Shown: positions 8,433-16,698 of the stretch, one piece after another
Numbering within the stretch: position 1 is the first letter of the stretch
Layout: every line of letters begins with the position of its first letter
Assembly: GCA_003223645.1 (NCBI GenBank)
Contig: QHVT01000014.1
Coordinates: forward strand, 102,264-140,856
Origin: Acidobacteriota bacterium
Lineage (GTDB): Bacteria; Acidobacteriota; Thermoanaerobaculia; Gp7-AA8
Direction: 5' to 3'
DNA: 38,593 nucleotides
Notes under the pieces: generated by a model
The model's database searches: none
What the model was told of the DNA's origin: nothing
Seen by the model: only the letters and a program-made list of their open reading frames with translations
Made by a program: the position numbers and the translations under genes

Positions 8433-9162
8433 AAAACACACTCGCCAAAACCTCAAACGACTTCAACTCGTGTCCCAGGAAATTGCGCCGCACCGTTCCC
8501 GCGAGCGAGCGCACTTCGAGCAGCACTTCGATCGGCGCGCTGAACTCGGAGACCGGCAAACGCACGATTGCGTCGAGCGCATCCGCCGCGTCGTTGCTGA
8601 TCACGAACGCGTCGCGACCTGCGCAGTCGCCGCACACGAATCCCTCCCGCCGCGAGTCGAAGCGCAGCGGGCGCGCGAGCGGGCCGCCGCATTCGATGCA
8701 CGCTCGCAGCGACGGGAAAATGCCGGCCAGTCGCAGCGTCCAGATCTCCGCGTACGCGACGACGGCCATCGGCAACGCGCCTTCGAGCAGCGCCCCGGTC
8801 GTGCGATCGAGCAGTCGATAAATCAACTCCGCGGGATCGTTCGCCGGCGCGAACGTGTCGACCATCTCCGCGATGTACGTCGCGGACACGCTGCTGACCA
8901 GGTTCTGCTGCGCGGGGAAGAGCGAGCGCACGAGGTCGACCGACTCGATGCGCACGACCTCGTCGGACTCGCGCTCGCTGTAGCCGATGCGCACTTTCGC
9001 CAGCGGCTCGAGCGCCGCGCCGAAGCGGCTCTTGATCGCGCGCGCGCCGTACGCCCACCCCTTGCGCTTGCCGTGATCGGGCGTGAGGAACACCACCATC
9101 TTGTCCCGTTCGCGCGCCGGAACGGTGTGCAGGATGATCGCTTCGGTGCGCTCGATTTTCAC
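8431..9162 (-). CDS. recO: DNA repair protein RecO
   Basis: RecO works with RecF and RecR to load RecA on SSB-coated single-stranded DNA. The 243-residue product begins with the OB-fold signature (TEAIILHTVPARERDKMVVF, then LTPDHGKRKGWAYGARAIKS), continues into the helical domain, and has the four-cysteine zinc site at ACIECGGPL and FVCGDCAGR. Length is normal for RecO. It is divergent from the SirB1-like gene with 17 bases between starts, so the two promoters must overlap the genes. Confidence 0.95.
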   Translation of the reverse strand: MKIERTEAIILHTVPARERDKMVVFLTPDHGKRKGWAYGARAIKSRFGAALEPLAKVRIGYSERESDEVVRIESVDLVRSLFPAQQNLVSSVSATYIAEMVDTFAPANDPAELIYRLLDRTTGALLEGALPMAVVAYAEIWTLRLAGIFPSLRACIECGGPLARPLRFDSRREGFVCGDCAGRDAFVISNDAADALDAIVRLPVSEFSAPIEVLLEVRSLAGTVRRNFLGHELKSFEVLASVF

Positions 9163-9179
9163 CGTGACATGATAGGCGC

Positions 9180-9851
9180 GTGCTCGTTCATCCGGCCGAG
9201 GCGAGGAGACAGTTCCGCGAGTATGCGTCGGGAGAGATTACGAATGAGAATCTCGCCTGGGGCGCGCTGCTGATCGCGCTCGAAGACAATCCGCGCATCG
9301 ATCCGCATCACTACCTCAACGAGCTCGACGCGCTGGCATTGCGCGCGCTGCATCGCTGCTCGCGCAATGAACCCCCGATCTTCCGCCTCGGGCATCTGCA
9401 CGCCGAGGTGTTCGACGAGGCGGGATATCGCGGCGATGAAACGAACTACTACGACCCGCGCAATGCGTACCTGCATGAAGTGATCGAGCGCAAAGTCGGA
9501 CTGCCGATCACGCTCTCGATCATTTTTCTCCACGTCGCGGCGAAGCTCGGGCTCGCGGCGGCGGGCGTCGGATTGCCGGGGCACTACATCGTCAAAGTGC
9601 AGTTCGAATTGAACGAGGTCTACGTCGATCCGTTCAACGAAGGCTCGACGATGACGATGATGGAGATCGAGAAGCTGCTGCATCAGATCAGCGACGGCAC
9701 GATCGAGCTCACCAGCGATCACCTCCGCGCCTGGAGCGGCCGGCAGACGCTGCACCGCGTCCTCGGCAACCTGCAGAGCATGTGGATGCGCACCGGCGAT
9801 CCGCGCAAAGCCGCCGCCGCGCGCGAGCGGATGGAGATCCTCGGCGCATGA
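9180..9851 (+). CDS. SirB1-like transglutaminase-fold protein
   Basis: The 223-residue product, from GTG 9180, matches the SirB1/Transglut_core2 group: YLHEVIERKVGLPITLSIIF, AAAGVGLPGHYIVKVQF and VYVDPFNEGSTMTMMEIEKL are its typical core. The usual transglutaminase Cys is not at the expected position, as is normal for this group (the LPITLS site), so catalysis is doubtful; the His of GLPGHYIVK and Asp of VYVDPFN are kept. The C-terminal part (HRVLGNLQSMWMRTGDPRKA) is TPR-like. The stop overlaps the aroDE start (ATGA), so it leads the aroDE-trpE operon. Its role there is unknown. Confidence 0.85.
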   Translation: MLVHPAEARRQFREYASGEITNENLAWGALLIALEDNPRIDPHHYLNELDALALRALHRCSRNEPPIFRLGHLHAEVFDEAGYRGDETNYYDPRNAYLHEVIERKVGLPITLSIIFLHVAAKLGLAAAGVGLPGHYIVKVQFELNEVYVDPFNEGSTMTMMEIEKLLHQISDGTIELTSDHLRAWSGRQTLHRVLGNLQSMWMRTGDPRKAAAARERMEILGA

Positions 9852-11110
9852 GGCTCGTCGTCACCGTTTTTTCGATCGACGAGATTCGTCCGGACTACGA
9901 CACGGTCGAATTACGCGCGGAGAATTTGCCCGATCTCGATCTGCGCGCGCTGCGCGCTGCGACCGACAAGCCGATCATCCTCACGTATCGCGGCTCGCGC
10001 GCGCCGGACGTGCGTCGCGCGTTGGACGCGGGCATCGACTTCGTCGACGTCGAATGGCACGACGGAGTCGAGATCATCGCGCCCGAGCGAACCGTGCTCT
10101 CGCATCACGACTACGAAGGAATGCGCGACGTAGAGTCGATCTTCGCCGCGATGCGCGCGCGCAACTGCGCGTACACGAAGATCGCCGCAACGCCGCACAA
10201 CTTCGCCGACAACGAGCGACTGCTGCGTCTCTTGCCCGGAACCGTGATCGGCATGGGCGAGCGCGGCCTCTACTCGCGCATCCTCGCGCCGTTCCTCGGA
10301 TCGGAGCTCGTGTTCGTCGCCGGCAACGCGATCGCCGCGCCCGGTCAGCTCACGCTCGAGCGCGCGCTGGCGATTTACGGACGTGATGGAGTGGTGCGCG
10401 CCTCCGGCACGCCTTCGGGCGGGGGCGCGCCGGAGGCGCGCACCACTCGCGTATTCGCGATCCTCGGCAATCCCGCAGGACACAGCCTCTCGCCGACGGT
10501 TCACAACCGACTCTTCCGCGAGAAAGGCGTTCCCGGCGCGTACACGATCGCTTCGTTCGAAATGTTCGACGAGATCAAGGATGCGTTCCTGCGCGGCGAG
10601 CCGTGCGGCCTCAGTGTCACGACTCCGTTCAAAGAAGACGCGTTCAGGTTCGCGGAGAATGACGAGATGGGTGAGAACGCGCGACGCGCGCGTGCGGTGA
10701 ACACGCTCGTGAATGTTCGCGGGAGGATCATCGCGGACAACACGGACGTCGACGGATTCAAAGCGCTGTTACCGGAAGCGCGGAGTGCAGCGGTGTTAGG
10801 CGCAGGCGCCACCGCCCGCGCTGCCCTCGTCGCGCTCGAAAATGCGCGCATTCCAACAACCGTGTTCAATCGCACTGTGCACCCCGGCATGCAGCCACTC
10901 GACAAACTCGCAACGTTCGACGGCGATCTCATCATCAACACGCTCCCCGCGAACGTGGCACTTCCCATCCCGCCGTGCGACACGTACATTGAAGCGGCCT
11001 ACGGCGGCGCGCCGCGCGAAGTCGAGGCGCGAAAACGCATTGGAGGCATCGAGCTGCTGCACGCGCAAGCGGTGCGGCAGCATCAACTGTTCATGAAAGT
11101 GTTCGAATGA
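9848..11110 (+). CDS. aroDE: Bifunctional 3-dehydroquinate dehydratase (type I) / shikimate dehydrogenase
   Basis: This 420-residue fusion carries out two consecutive shikimate-pathway steps. The AroD half (about 1-178) has the catalytic His in LSHHDYEGM, the Schiff-base Lys in YTKIAATPHN and GMGERGLYSR. The AroE half (about 202-420) has GNPAGHSLSPTVHN, the Lys in VTTPFKEDAF, NTDVDGFKALL and the nucleotide loop VLGAGATARAAL. AroDE fusions are known in plants and some bacteria. The linker is largely made of a 60-base palindromic insertion (residues about 181-201). The ATG overlaps the upstream stop and the gene's own stop overlaps trpE, implying one operon. Confidence 0.95.
   Translation: MRLVVTVFSIDEIRPDYDTVELRAENLPDLDLRALRAATDKPIILTYRGSRAPDVRRALDAGIDFVDVEWHDGVEIIAPERTVLSHHDYEGMRDVESIFAAMRARNCAYTKIAATPHNFADNERLLRLLPGTVIGMGERGLYSRILAPFLGSELVFVAGNAIAAPGQLTLERALAIYGRDGVVRASGTPSGGGAPEARTTRVFAILGNPAGHSLSPTVHNRLFREKGVPGAYTIASFEMFDEIKDAFLRGEPCGLSVTTPFKEDAFRFAENDEMGENARRARAVNTLVNVRGRIIADNTDVDGFKALLPEARSAAVLGAGATARAALVALENARIPTTVFNRTVHPGMQPLDKLATFDGDLIINTLPANVALPIPPCDTYIEAAYGGAPREVEARKRIGGIELLHAQAVRQHQLFMKVFE
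10389..10448. repeat. 60-bp palindromic element, family A copy 1, in the AroD-AroE linker
   Basis: Arms 10389-10408 and 10429-10448 are perfect inverted 20-base copies around a 20-base loop. The total is 60 bases, or 20 codons, and the translation runs GVVRASG...GAPEARTT. The same element occurs at 19999-20058 and 29890-29952. It sits exactly at the junction of the two enzyme domains. Confidence 0.92.
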
Positions 11111-12507
11111 ATGACTACGACGTGATCCCGGTGGTGCGCGAGCTAAGCGCGGACACGCTCACGCCGCTCGTCGCGTTCGCGGCGCTCAGCGGCGGCGAGA
11201 ACGTGGAGGCGTTTCTGTTCGAGAGCATCGAGCGCGGCGAGAACGTCGGGCGCTACTCGTTCATCGGCTTCCAGCCGCGCCGCAATCTGCGCATCGACGC
11301 GACGACTGCCAATCCGGTCCAGCTGCTCAACGGCGAGCTCGTTCCGCTGCGCGTGAAAGGCGAAGACCAGCTCCCGCCGTTCTTCGGCGGCGCAGTCGGC
11401 TTCTTCGGCTACGGCGCCGGCGGCTGGGTCGAGGACATCCCCGACACGCACCCGAACCACCACGGCATCCCCGACGCGAAGCTGCTCTTCTTCGACAATG
11501 TCGTCGTCTTCGATCACGTGATGCAGCGTCTCTATATCGTCGCTAATGTCTTTACGAAAGAGGACACGATCGAGGACGCCGAGCGGCGCCTCGAGAGCGC
11601 GGTCGAAAAGCTTCGCAACGCGAACGTCGATCCGATCTCGTTCCCGCACAACACGCCTGCCGCGACGTTCACTTCCAACTTCACGCGCGACGCGTTCGAG
11701 CAGATGGTGCGGGACGCGAAAGAGGAAATCGTCGCCGGCGAGATTTTCCAGATCGTCGTCTCACAGCGATGGGAGACCGACTTCCCGACGAACCAGTCGC
11801 TGACGCTCTATCGCGCGCTGCGCTCGATCAATCCGTCGCCGTACATGTTTCTCCTGCGCACGCACGAATGCACGCTTGTCGGCGCATCGCCGGAGATGAT
11901 GGTGCGCGTTACGGGCGACGTCGTCGAAAATCGGCCGATCGCCGGCACGCGTCCGCGCGGCCGCACCTTCGAAGAAGACGCGGCGCTCGAACAAGCGCTG
12001 AAAGACGATCCGAAAGAAAATGCCGAGCACCTGATGCTCGTCGACCTCGGGCGCAACGATCTCGGACGCGTCTGCCGCAGCGGCTCGATCGAAGTCAGCG
12101 ACTTCAAACACATCGAGCGCTACAGCCACGTCATGCATCTCGTCACCAACGTGCGCGGAAAATTGCGCGACGACTCGACGCCGTTCGATGCATTCATCGC
12201 CTGCTTTCCGGCCGGCACCGTCAGCGGCGCGCCGAAGATTCGCGCGATGGAGTTGATCGATCGATTCGAGACCGTTCGCCGCGGCCCGTACGCCGGTGCC
12301 GTCGCGTACTTCAGCTTCAACGGCAATCTCGACTCCTGCATCACGATCCGCACGATCACGCTCGTCAACGATCGCGCGTACGTGCAGGCCGGCGCGGGAA
12401 TCGTCTACGACTCCGATCCGGCGACGGAGTTCGAGGAGAGCGAGAACAAGTCGACGGCGCTCAAGCGCGCGATCAGCGTAGCAAGAGAGGTGCTCTCGTC
12501 TCGTTGA
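11107..12507 (+). CDS. trpE: Anthranilate synthase component I
   Basis: TrpE converts chorismate and ammonia or glutamine-derived nitrogen to anthranilate, the first step of tryptophan synthesis. The 466-residue protein shows the N-terminal FLFESIERGENVGRYSFIGF signature and the chorismate-binding core: VASPEM-like LVGASPEMMVRVTGDVVENR, PIAGTRPRGRTFEEDAALE, LVDLGRNDLGRVC, FPAGTVSGAPKIRAMELID and AGAGIVYDSDPATEFEESEN. The LLES-type segment favours TrpE over PabB. It overlaps aroDE by four bases. No trpG follows; the next gene converges with a 35-base overlap, so the glutaminase partner must be elsewhere. Confidence 0.93.
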   Translation: MNDYDVIPVVRELSADTLTPLVAFAALSGGENVEAFLFESIERGENVGRYSFIGFQPRRNLRIDATTANPVQLLNGELVPLRVKGEDQLPPFFGGAVGFFGYGAGGWVEDIPDTHPNHHGIPDAKLLFFDNVVVFDHVMQRLYIVANVFTKEDTIEDAERRLESAVEKLRNANVDPISFPHNTPAATFTSNFTRDAFEQMVRDAKEEIVAGEIFQIVVSQRWETDFPTNQSLTLYRALRSINPSPYMFLLRTHECTLVGASPEMMVRVTGDVVENRPIAGTRPRGRTFEEDAALEQALKDDPKENAEHLMLVDLGRNDLGRVCRSGSIEVSDFKHIERYSHVMHLVTNVRGKLRDDSTPFDAFIACFPAGTVSGAPKIRAMELIDRFETVRRGPYAGAVAYFSFNGNLDSCITIRTITLVNDRAYVQAGAGIVYDSDPATEFEESENKSTALKRAISVAREVLSSR

Positions 12508-13117
12508 AGCGCACGCGCTCGAAGCCGAGGGTGTGGAGGAAGTCGGCCATTTTCTTCTCGCCGTTTTGTTGCGCCATCGTGAGGATGCCTTTGCGCAGCG
12601 ATTCCTGACGGATGTTCTGCTCCGCGTGCTGGCGCGCGCGCGTTTCGAGATCGATGTCCGCGCGACGCAGCATGCCGGTCTTGCGCGAGATCACGCGCGA
12701 TTCCGTGTTGTCGACGCGCGAGACGAGAATCTGCGGCGGCGGCAGTCGCAGATTGAGCGTGCCGTCCGGCGATCGCCACACATCGTTCTGTTTGATCTGC
12801 GAGAGATCGATGCCCGCGATCACGTCGCCGGTCGCGAGGAACGTGATCTCGTCGCCCGCGAGCGCGTCGGGGACGAGCTTGTAGGTTTGTGTCACTCGGC
12901 CGATGTGCACGACGCGCATCGATGCCGTCTCGAGCCGCTGCAGCTCGCGCACCTGCGTGACGAGCGTCGACATGTCGATGACTTTTTCCTGCGGCTTGAA
13001 AACGATCGTCTGGACCGATTTTTTCGCGATGCGCCAGACGATGATTCCCGTGCCCGCTACGAACGCGGCGAGCAGCACCACGACGAGGAGCGCGATCAGA
13101 AGTGTCTTGCGATTCAT
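12473..13117 (-). CDS. DUF4230 membrane-anchored protein
   Basis: The 214-residue protein has one N-terminal membrane segment (about residues 5-29: TLLIALLVVVLLAAFVAGTG). The rest is an outside domain matching the DUF4230 pattern: TQVRELQRLETASMRVVHIG, EITFLATGDVIAGIDLSQIK and LRLPPPQILVSRVDNTESRV, then a charged helical tail. DUF4230 proteins have no established function. It is on the same strand as purC but 136 bases away; that gap contains only a small hairpin (CGCCC GATA GGGCG, 13208-13221) and no gene. Its 3' end overlaps trpE by 35 bases. Confidence 0.8.
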   Translation of the reverse strand: MNRKTLLIALLVVVLLAAFVAGTGIIVWRIAKKSVQTIVFKPQEKVIDMSTLVTQVRELQRLETASMRVVHIGRVTQTYKLVPDALAGDEITFLATGDVIAGIDLSQIKQNDVWRSPDGTLNLRLPPPQILVSRVDNTESRVISRKTGMLRRADIDLETRARQHAEQNIRQESLRKGILTMAQQNGEKKMADFLHTLGFERVRFNETRAPLLLR

Positions 13118-13253
13118 CGACTTGCAAACAGTAGTGGCGCTTCCACTAAGGTTGTGCTACTTTGTTCAGCCTCCCGGTAAGGTTCAAGGAAGCGTCCAAA
13201 CGGCCCACGCCCGATAGGGCGAATGTCCAATATCGTTGCGATGCCGGCCTGCC

Positions 13254-14138
13254 TCACACCTTCAACGACTCACCCGTGAGCTGTTTGTACGCCTCGAGAT
13301 ATTTCTCGCGTGTTTTCTCTACGACGTCGTGGGGCAATTCCGGTGCCGGAGGGTTCTTGTCCCATCCCGTCGTCTCCAGCCAGTCGCGCACGAACTGCTT
13401 ATCGAACGACGGCGGATTCTTTCCGACGACGTATTGATCCGCGGGCCAGAAGCGCGATGAGTCGGGCGTGAGCGCTTCATCAATCCACACGACGCGATCG
13501 TCAATGAGGCCGAATTCGAATTTCGTGTCGGCGATGATGATGCCGCGCGACAGCGCGTAATTCGCGGCCTCTTCGTAAATCTCCAGCGTGAGATCGCGCA
13601 GCTTCGTCGCGAGCTCTTCGCCGGTGATCTTCGCCATCTGCTCGAACGAGATGTTGATGTCGTGTCCCGTGTCTTCCTTCGTTGCCGGCGTGAAGATCGA
13701 ATGCCGCAGCTTGCTCGCCGTCGTCAGGCTGGGCTCGAGCTCGATGCCGCACACCGATCCCGTTTCCCTGTACTCCTTCAATCCGCTGCCGACGAGATAA
13801 CCGCGCGCGACGCATTCCACCGGCACGACCTTGCACTTCTTCACGATCACGCTGCGCCCGCGCAGCTCATCGTGTGTGCGGATGTCGTCGGGAAACCGGT
13901 CGAAGTCCGCTTCCAGCAGATGGTTCTCGAGTCCGGTGAAGCGCTGGAACCAGAAATTCGAGATCTGCGTGAGGATCGACCCCTTGTCGGGGATGCCGGG
14001 CGACAGCACGACGTCGAACGCGGAGATGCGGTCGGTGGCGACGAAGAGATAGCGGTCGCCGAGGTCGTAGACGTCGCGCACTTTTCCGCGACGCGCGAGG
14101 GGGAAGGGGAGCGTGGTCGAAGTGATCGCGGCGCTCAT
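13254..14138 (-). CDS. purC: Phosphoribosylaminoimidazole-succinocarboxamide synthase
   Basis: PurC joins CAIR and aspartate using ATP in purine synthesis. The 294-residue protein is the longer, yeast-like form: RRGKVRDVYDLGD, LFVATDRISAFDVVLSPGIP, VECVARGYLVGSGLKEYRET, SFEQMAKITGEELATKLRDL and IIIADTKFEFGLID are all present, ending in ESRFW-type PDSSRFWPADQYV and DWLETTGWDKNPPAPELP. No Shine-Dalgarno sequence is visible before the ATG (the leader there reads GCGCCCCC), and a large palindrome starts 17 bases upstream of the start codon. Confidence 0.96.
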   Translation of the reverse strand: MSAAITSTTLPFPLARRGKVRDVYDLGDRYLFVATDRISAFDVVLSPGIPDKGSILTQISNFWFQRFTGLENHLLEADFDRFPDDIRTHDELRGRSVIVKKCKVVPVECVARGYLVGSGLKEYRETGSVCGIELEPSLTTASKLRHSIFTPATKEDTGHDINISFEQMAKITGEELATKLRDLTLEIYEEAANYALSRGIIIADTKFEFGLIDDRVVWIDEALTPDSSRFWPADQYVVGKNPPSFDKQFVRDWLETTGWDKNPPAPELPHDVVEKTREKYLEAYKQLTGESLKV

Positions 14139-14154
14139 GGGGGCGCATTGTAAC

Positions 14155-14232
14155 TTTGGACTGCGGCGGCTAACGCCGCCGCTTTTGTCTACGGTATGAA
14201 AAAGCGGCAGCGTTTAGCTGCCGCAGTCCAAA
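14155..14232. repeat. Palindromic element in the purC leader
   Basis: Inverted arms TTTGGACTGCGGCGGCTAAC... (14155-14185) and its partner (14200-14232) match with a few substitutions; each arm itself contains a GCGGC/GCCGC hairpin, so the whole can fold as a cruciform or cloverleaf. It fills the space between the secreted-protein stop and the purC start on the minus strand, and could terminate transcription or affect purC expression. Confidence 0.8.
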
Positions 14233-14242
14233 GGAGCACGTC

Positions 14243-15220
14243 TTACCGCTGAATGCGCCAGCCCTTCGCGTCGTGCATCAGCGTCGCCATGCCGCGGTAT
14301 TCGGCCTGTTCGCGCACGCCGCGCGCGTACTTCGTGTCGATCTTTTTGCCGATCGACGTCGGATCGGATGCGAGCGCGGTCGTGCGCACGCCCTTCGACG
14401 TCAGCGAGCTGAGAGGCGCGAGGAGCATCGGCGCCTGATACTGCGGATCGCCCGAGCGCGGGTCGATCGTCGACGCGTAAGGGAAGACGACCGCGTAGTC
14501 GGTGTTGCTCGACGCGCAGGGATCTTCGACCCAGAACTCGACGGTCGCGGCGTCGTTGTCGACCGGCAGGCGATCCTGGAAATGACCGAGCGGCGGCATC
14601 ACGAACGGCGCGTTTTTCAGAATGGTGTTGCCGTCGGCGTCATAGACGTTCACGCGCAACGTGGCGCTGCAGCGGCCGAGGTTCACGGCGCCGATGTTCG
14701 TGCGCCATCCGCTGCGCGAGCTGTTGCGCACGTTCTGCGCGATCGCGGTGATGCCGTCATCGAGCATGCCGATCCACACGCCCGGATTCGTCTGTCCGTA
14801 CGTTCCGCTCGACGCGTTGTTGTACGTGTTCGTCGTGACGAGGAACGAGCGGTCGAGCACCGTGTTTGGCACGCCGGGATTGTCTTCGGGGAACGTTGCG
14901 ACGAGCAGCGAGCCGCCGCCGTTCGCGATGCCGAAGAGATCGAGCAGGATGTTGTCGGAGAAGGCGAGCGAGTTGCGTGGAACGGTGATGCGCTCCTCGG
15001 CACCCTGCGCGCCGCCGGTCGGCAGGAACGTGACGCTGACGACGAGATCGTGATCGAGCTGCGGATTGAAGATGCTGAATTGCGTGAGCCAGCGCGTGTT
15101 GTTCGCGCCGCCCTGATTCGCCGCGGCGGTGATGATGTACGTGTCGTTCACCTGGGCGGCGAGGGGGAGCGATGCAACGGTGAGGAAGAGTGCCGCGAGG
15201 AGCAGTCTGGAGGTTTTCAC
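14243..15220 (-). CDS. Secreted beta-sandwich protein of unknown function
   Basis: I start at GTG 15220, with AAAGGA seven bases upstream, rather than the TTG at 15235. The product is 325 residues with a signal peptide (KTSRLLLAALFLTVASLPLA). The mature part contains TQFSIFNPQLDHDLVVSVTF, TVPRNSLAFSDNILLDLFGI and ANGGGSLLVATFPEDNPGVP, then IAQNVRNSSRSGWRTNIGAV and LRVNVYDADGN. Paired FNP/VSVTFLP and NLLGI-type strands are characteristic of extracellular domains that recur in acidobacterial secreted proteins; a binding or structural role is likely but unproven. It ends RGMATLMHDAKGWRIQR. It lies upstream of purC on the same strand, separated by a palindrome. Confidence 0.75.
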   Translation of the reverse strand: MKTSRLLLAALFLTVASLPLAAQVNDTYIITAAANQGGANNTRWLTQFSIFNPQLDHDLVVSVTFLPTGGAQGAEERITVPRNSLAFSDNILLDLFGIANGGGSLLVATFPEDNPGVPNTVLDRSFLVTTNTYNNASSGTYGQTNPGVWIGMLDDGITAIAQNVRNSSRSGWRTNIGAVNLGRCSATLRVNVYDADGNTILKNAPFVMPPLGHFQDRLPVDNDAATVEFWVEDPCASSNTDYAVVFPYASTIDPRSGDPQYQAPMLLAPLSSLTSKGVRTTALASDPTSIGKKIDTKYARGVREQAEYRGMATLMHDAKGWRIQR

Positions 15221-15358
15221 GGTCGGTCCTTTCAAAAGCTGCGACTACTTGCTGCGCGGGCTCAACTGCAGTGGCGGTGCCGACCGCTCCTCTCGTAGAT
15301 TCAGCGAGTTACGTCGCGCGCGGCTGCGCGTCGTCTACGTCACGCTACACTACCGTCC

Positions 15359-15400
15359 ATGAATCAGATCAGCGATTCAAAGGATAAACTTCTGTCATGA
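15359..15400 (+). CDS. Possible 13-codon leader ORF duplicating the downstream start
   Basis: ATG 15359 begins MNQISDSKDKLLS, whose TGA overlaps the aminotransferase ATG in ATGA (15397-15400). Its first 17 bases (ATGAATCAGATCAGCGA) are repeated exactly at the aminotransferase start 38 bases downstream. It could be a coupling leader or just a duplication scar. The rest of 15221-15396 is the divergent intergenic space and shows no other gene. Confidence 0.3.
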   Translation: MNQISDSKDKLLS

Positions 15401-16563
15401 ATCAGATCAGCGACCGTTTGCGTGGTCTCGTCCAGTCCGACATCCGCCGCATGTCCCGCGAGTGCGAGCGCGTCGGCGGCATCAACCTCGGCCAGGGGAT
15501 CTGTGATCTGCCGACGATTCCCGAGCTCGTCGAAGGCGCGTGCGACGCAATTGCGACGTCGAAGGCGACGTATTCGAAGTTCGAAGGGATCGATCTTTTG
15601 CGCGAACGCATCGCGCGCAAAATCGCCACATTCAACGGATTCGAAGTCGATCCCGCGCGCGAGATTGTCGTGACGGTCGGATCGACCGGCGGATTTGCGG
15701 CCGCCGCGATGGCGACGTTGAACGCCGGCGACGAAGTCATCCTCTTCGAGCCGTACTACGGCTATCACCTCAACACGCTCAAAGTCCTCGGCGTCGAGAC
15801 GAAGTACGTCCCGCTCAATCTTCCCGACTGGTCGATCGACTTCGACGCGCTGCGCGCCGCGTTCGGTCCAAAAACGCGTGGCATCGTCGTCTGCACGCCA
15901 TCGAATCCGTGCGGCAAAGTCTTCACGCCGGACGAGCTGCGCAGGATCGCCGCGCTCTGCCGCGAGTTCAACGCGTGGTGCTACACCGACGAGATCTACG
16001 AGTACATCGTGTACGACGGACGGCGCCACACGTCGATGGCTTCGATCGATCGCGACGTCACGATCACGATCAGTGGATTCTCGAAGACGTTCTCCGTGAC
16101 CGGCTGGCGCATCGGCTATGTCGCCGCCGACGCGCGCGTCGCCGCATCGATCGGACTCGTGAACGACCTCTTCTACGTCTGTGCCCCCACGCCCTTGCAG
16201 TGGGGCATCGCGCGCGCGCTCGAGATCGGCGAGGAGTACTACCGAAATCTCGCGTCCGACTACGAGAAGAAACGCGACCTCTTCGCCGCCGCTCTCAACG
16301 ACAGCGGCTTCCGCGCGTACGTCCCCGAAGGCGCGTACTACATGCTCGCGGAAATCCCCGACGAGCTCGCGGACTCGCGCGAAGCGGCGATGGCGTTGAT
16401 CGAAGAAGTGGGAGTGGCCTCGGTGCCGGGACCATCGTTCTACGCGTCGAATCGCGGCGACCGGTTGCTGCGGTTCTGTTTTGCGAAGGACTTTGCGTCG
16501 CTCGAAGAAGCGGCGCGGAGGGTACGCGCGTTTTCACACGCGCGAGCAGGAGCGAGGCGATGA
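15397..16563 (+). CDS. PLP-dependent aminotransferase, class I/II
   Basis: The 388-residue protein is a fold-type I aminotransferase. Visible features are INLGQGICDLPTIPE, the SKFEGIDLLRERIARK region, TVGSTGGFAAAAMATL, EPYYGYHLNTLKVLG, the Asn in TPSNPCGKVFT, the Asp/Tyr of CYTDEIYEYIVYDG, the PLP lysine in SGFSKTFSVTGWRIGY, and the carboxylate-binding Arg in LLRFCFAKD. The best general match is the aspartate/kynurenine/methionine aminotransferase group; substrate cannot be told. Start choice: ATG 15397, which overlaps the stop of a 13-codon upstream ORF carrying a duplicate of the same start sequence. AAAGGA at 15378-15383 is rather far (13 bases) from the ATG. Confidence 0.88.
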   Translation: MNQISDRLRGLVQSDIRRMSRECERVGGINLGQGICDLPTIPELVEGACDAIATSKATYSKFEGIDLLRERIARKIATFNGFEVDPAREIVVTVGSTGGFAAAAMATLNAGDEVILFEPYYGYHLNTLKVLGVETKYVPLNLPDWSIDFDALRAAFGPKTRGIVVCTPSNPCGKVFTPDELRRIAALCREFNAWCYTDEIYEYIVYDGRRHTSMASIDRDVTITISGFSKTFSVTGWRIGYVAADARVAASIGLVNDLFYVCAPTPLQWGIARALEIGEEYYRNLASDYEKKRDLFAAALNDSGFRAYVPEGAYYMLAEIPDELADSREAAMALIEEVGVASVPGPSFYASNRGDRLLRFCFAKDFASLEEAARRVRAFSHARAGARR

Positions 16564-16620
16564 GGCATCGGCGGCCGAAGTGCCCGCCGCTCCACTGTTC
16601 GTAATTGAAGTCGTCCCAGC

Positions 16621-16665
16621 GTCGGCGCTCAGCTGCGACCGAAGGTCGCCAGCTGCGGCACCGAC
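16621..16665. repeat. Palindrome between convergent genes, possible bidirectional terminator
   Basis: GTCGGCGCTCAGCTGCGACC (16621-16640) pairs with the inverted stretch at 16644-16665 around a GAA loop. It lies between the aminotransferase and bcp stop codons. Its GGTGCCGC/GGTCGC words are similar to those in the ispE element. No T-tract is seen. Confidence 0.6.
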
Positions 16666-16698
16666 AGCCGCCGCGGCGCGAAGCGACCGCGCGCGGCG

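Noticed and set aside
16621-16665. Intrinsic terminator with high confidence
   Set aside because: The stem is good, but no T-tract follows on either strand, so it is kept as a repeat with only possible terminator activity.
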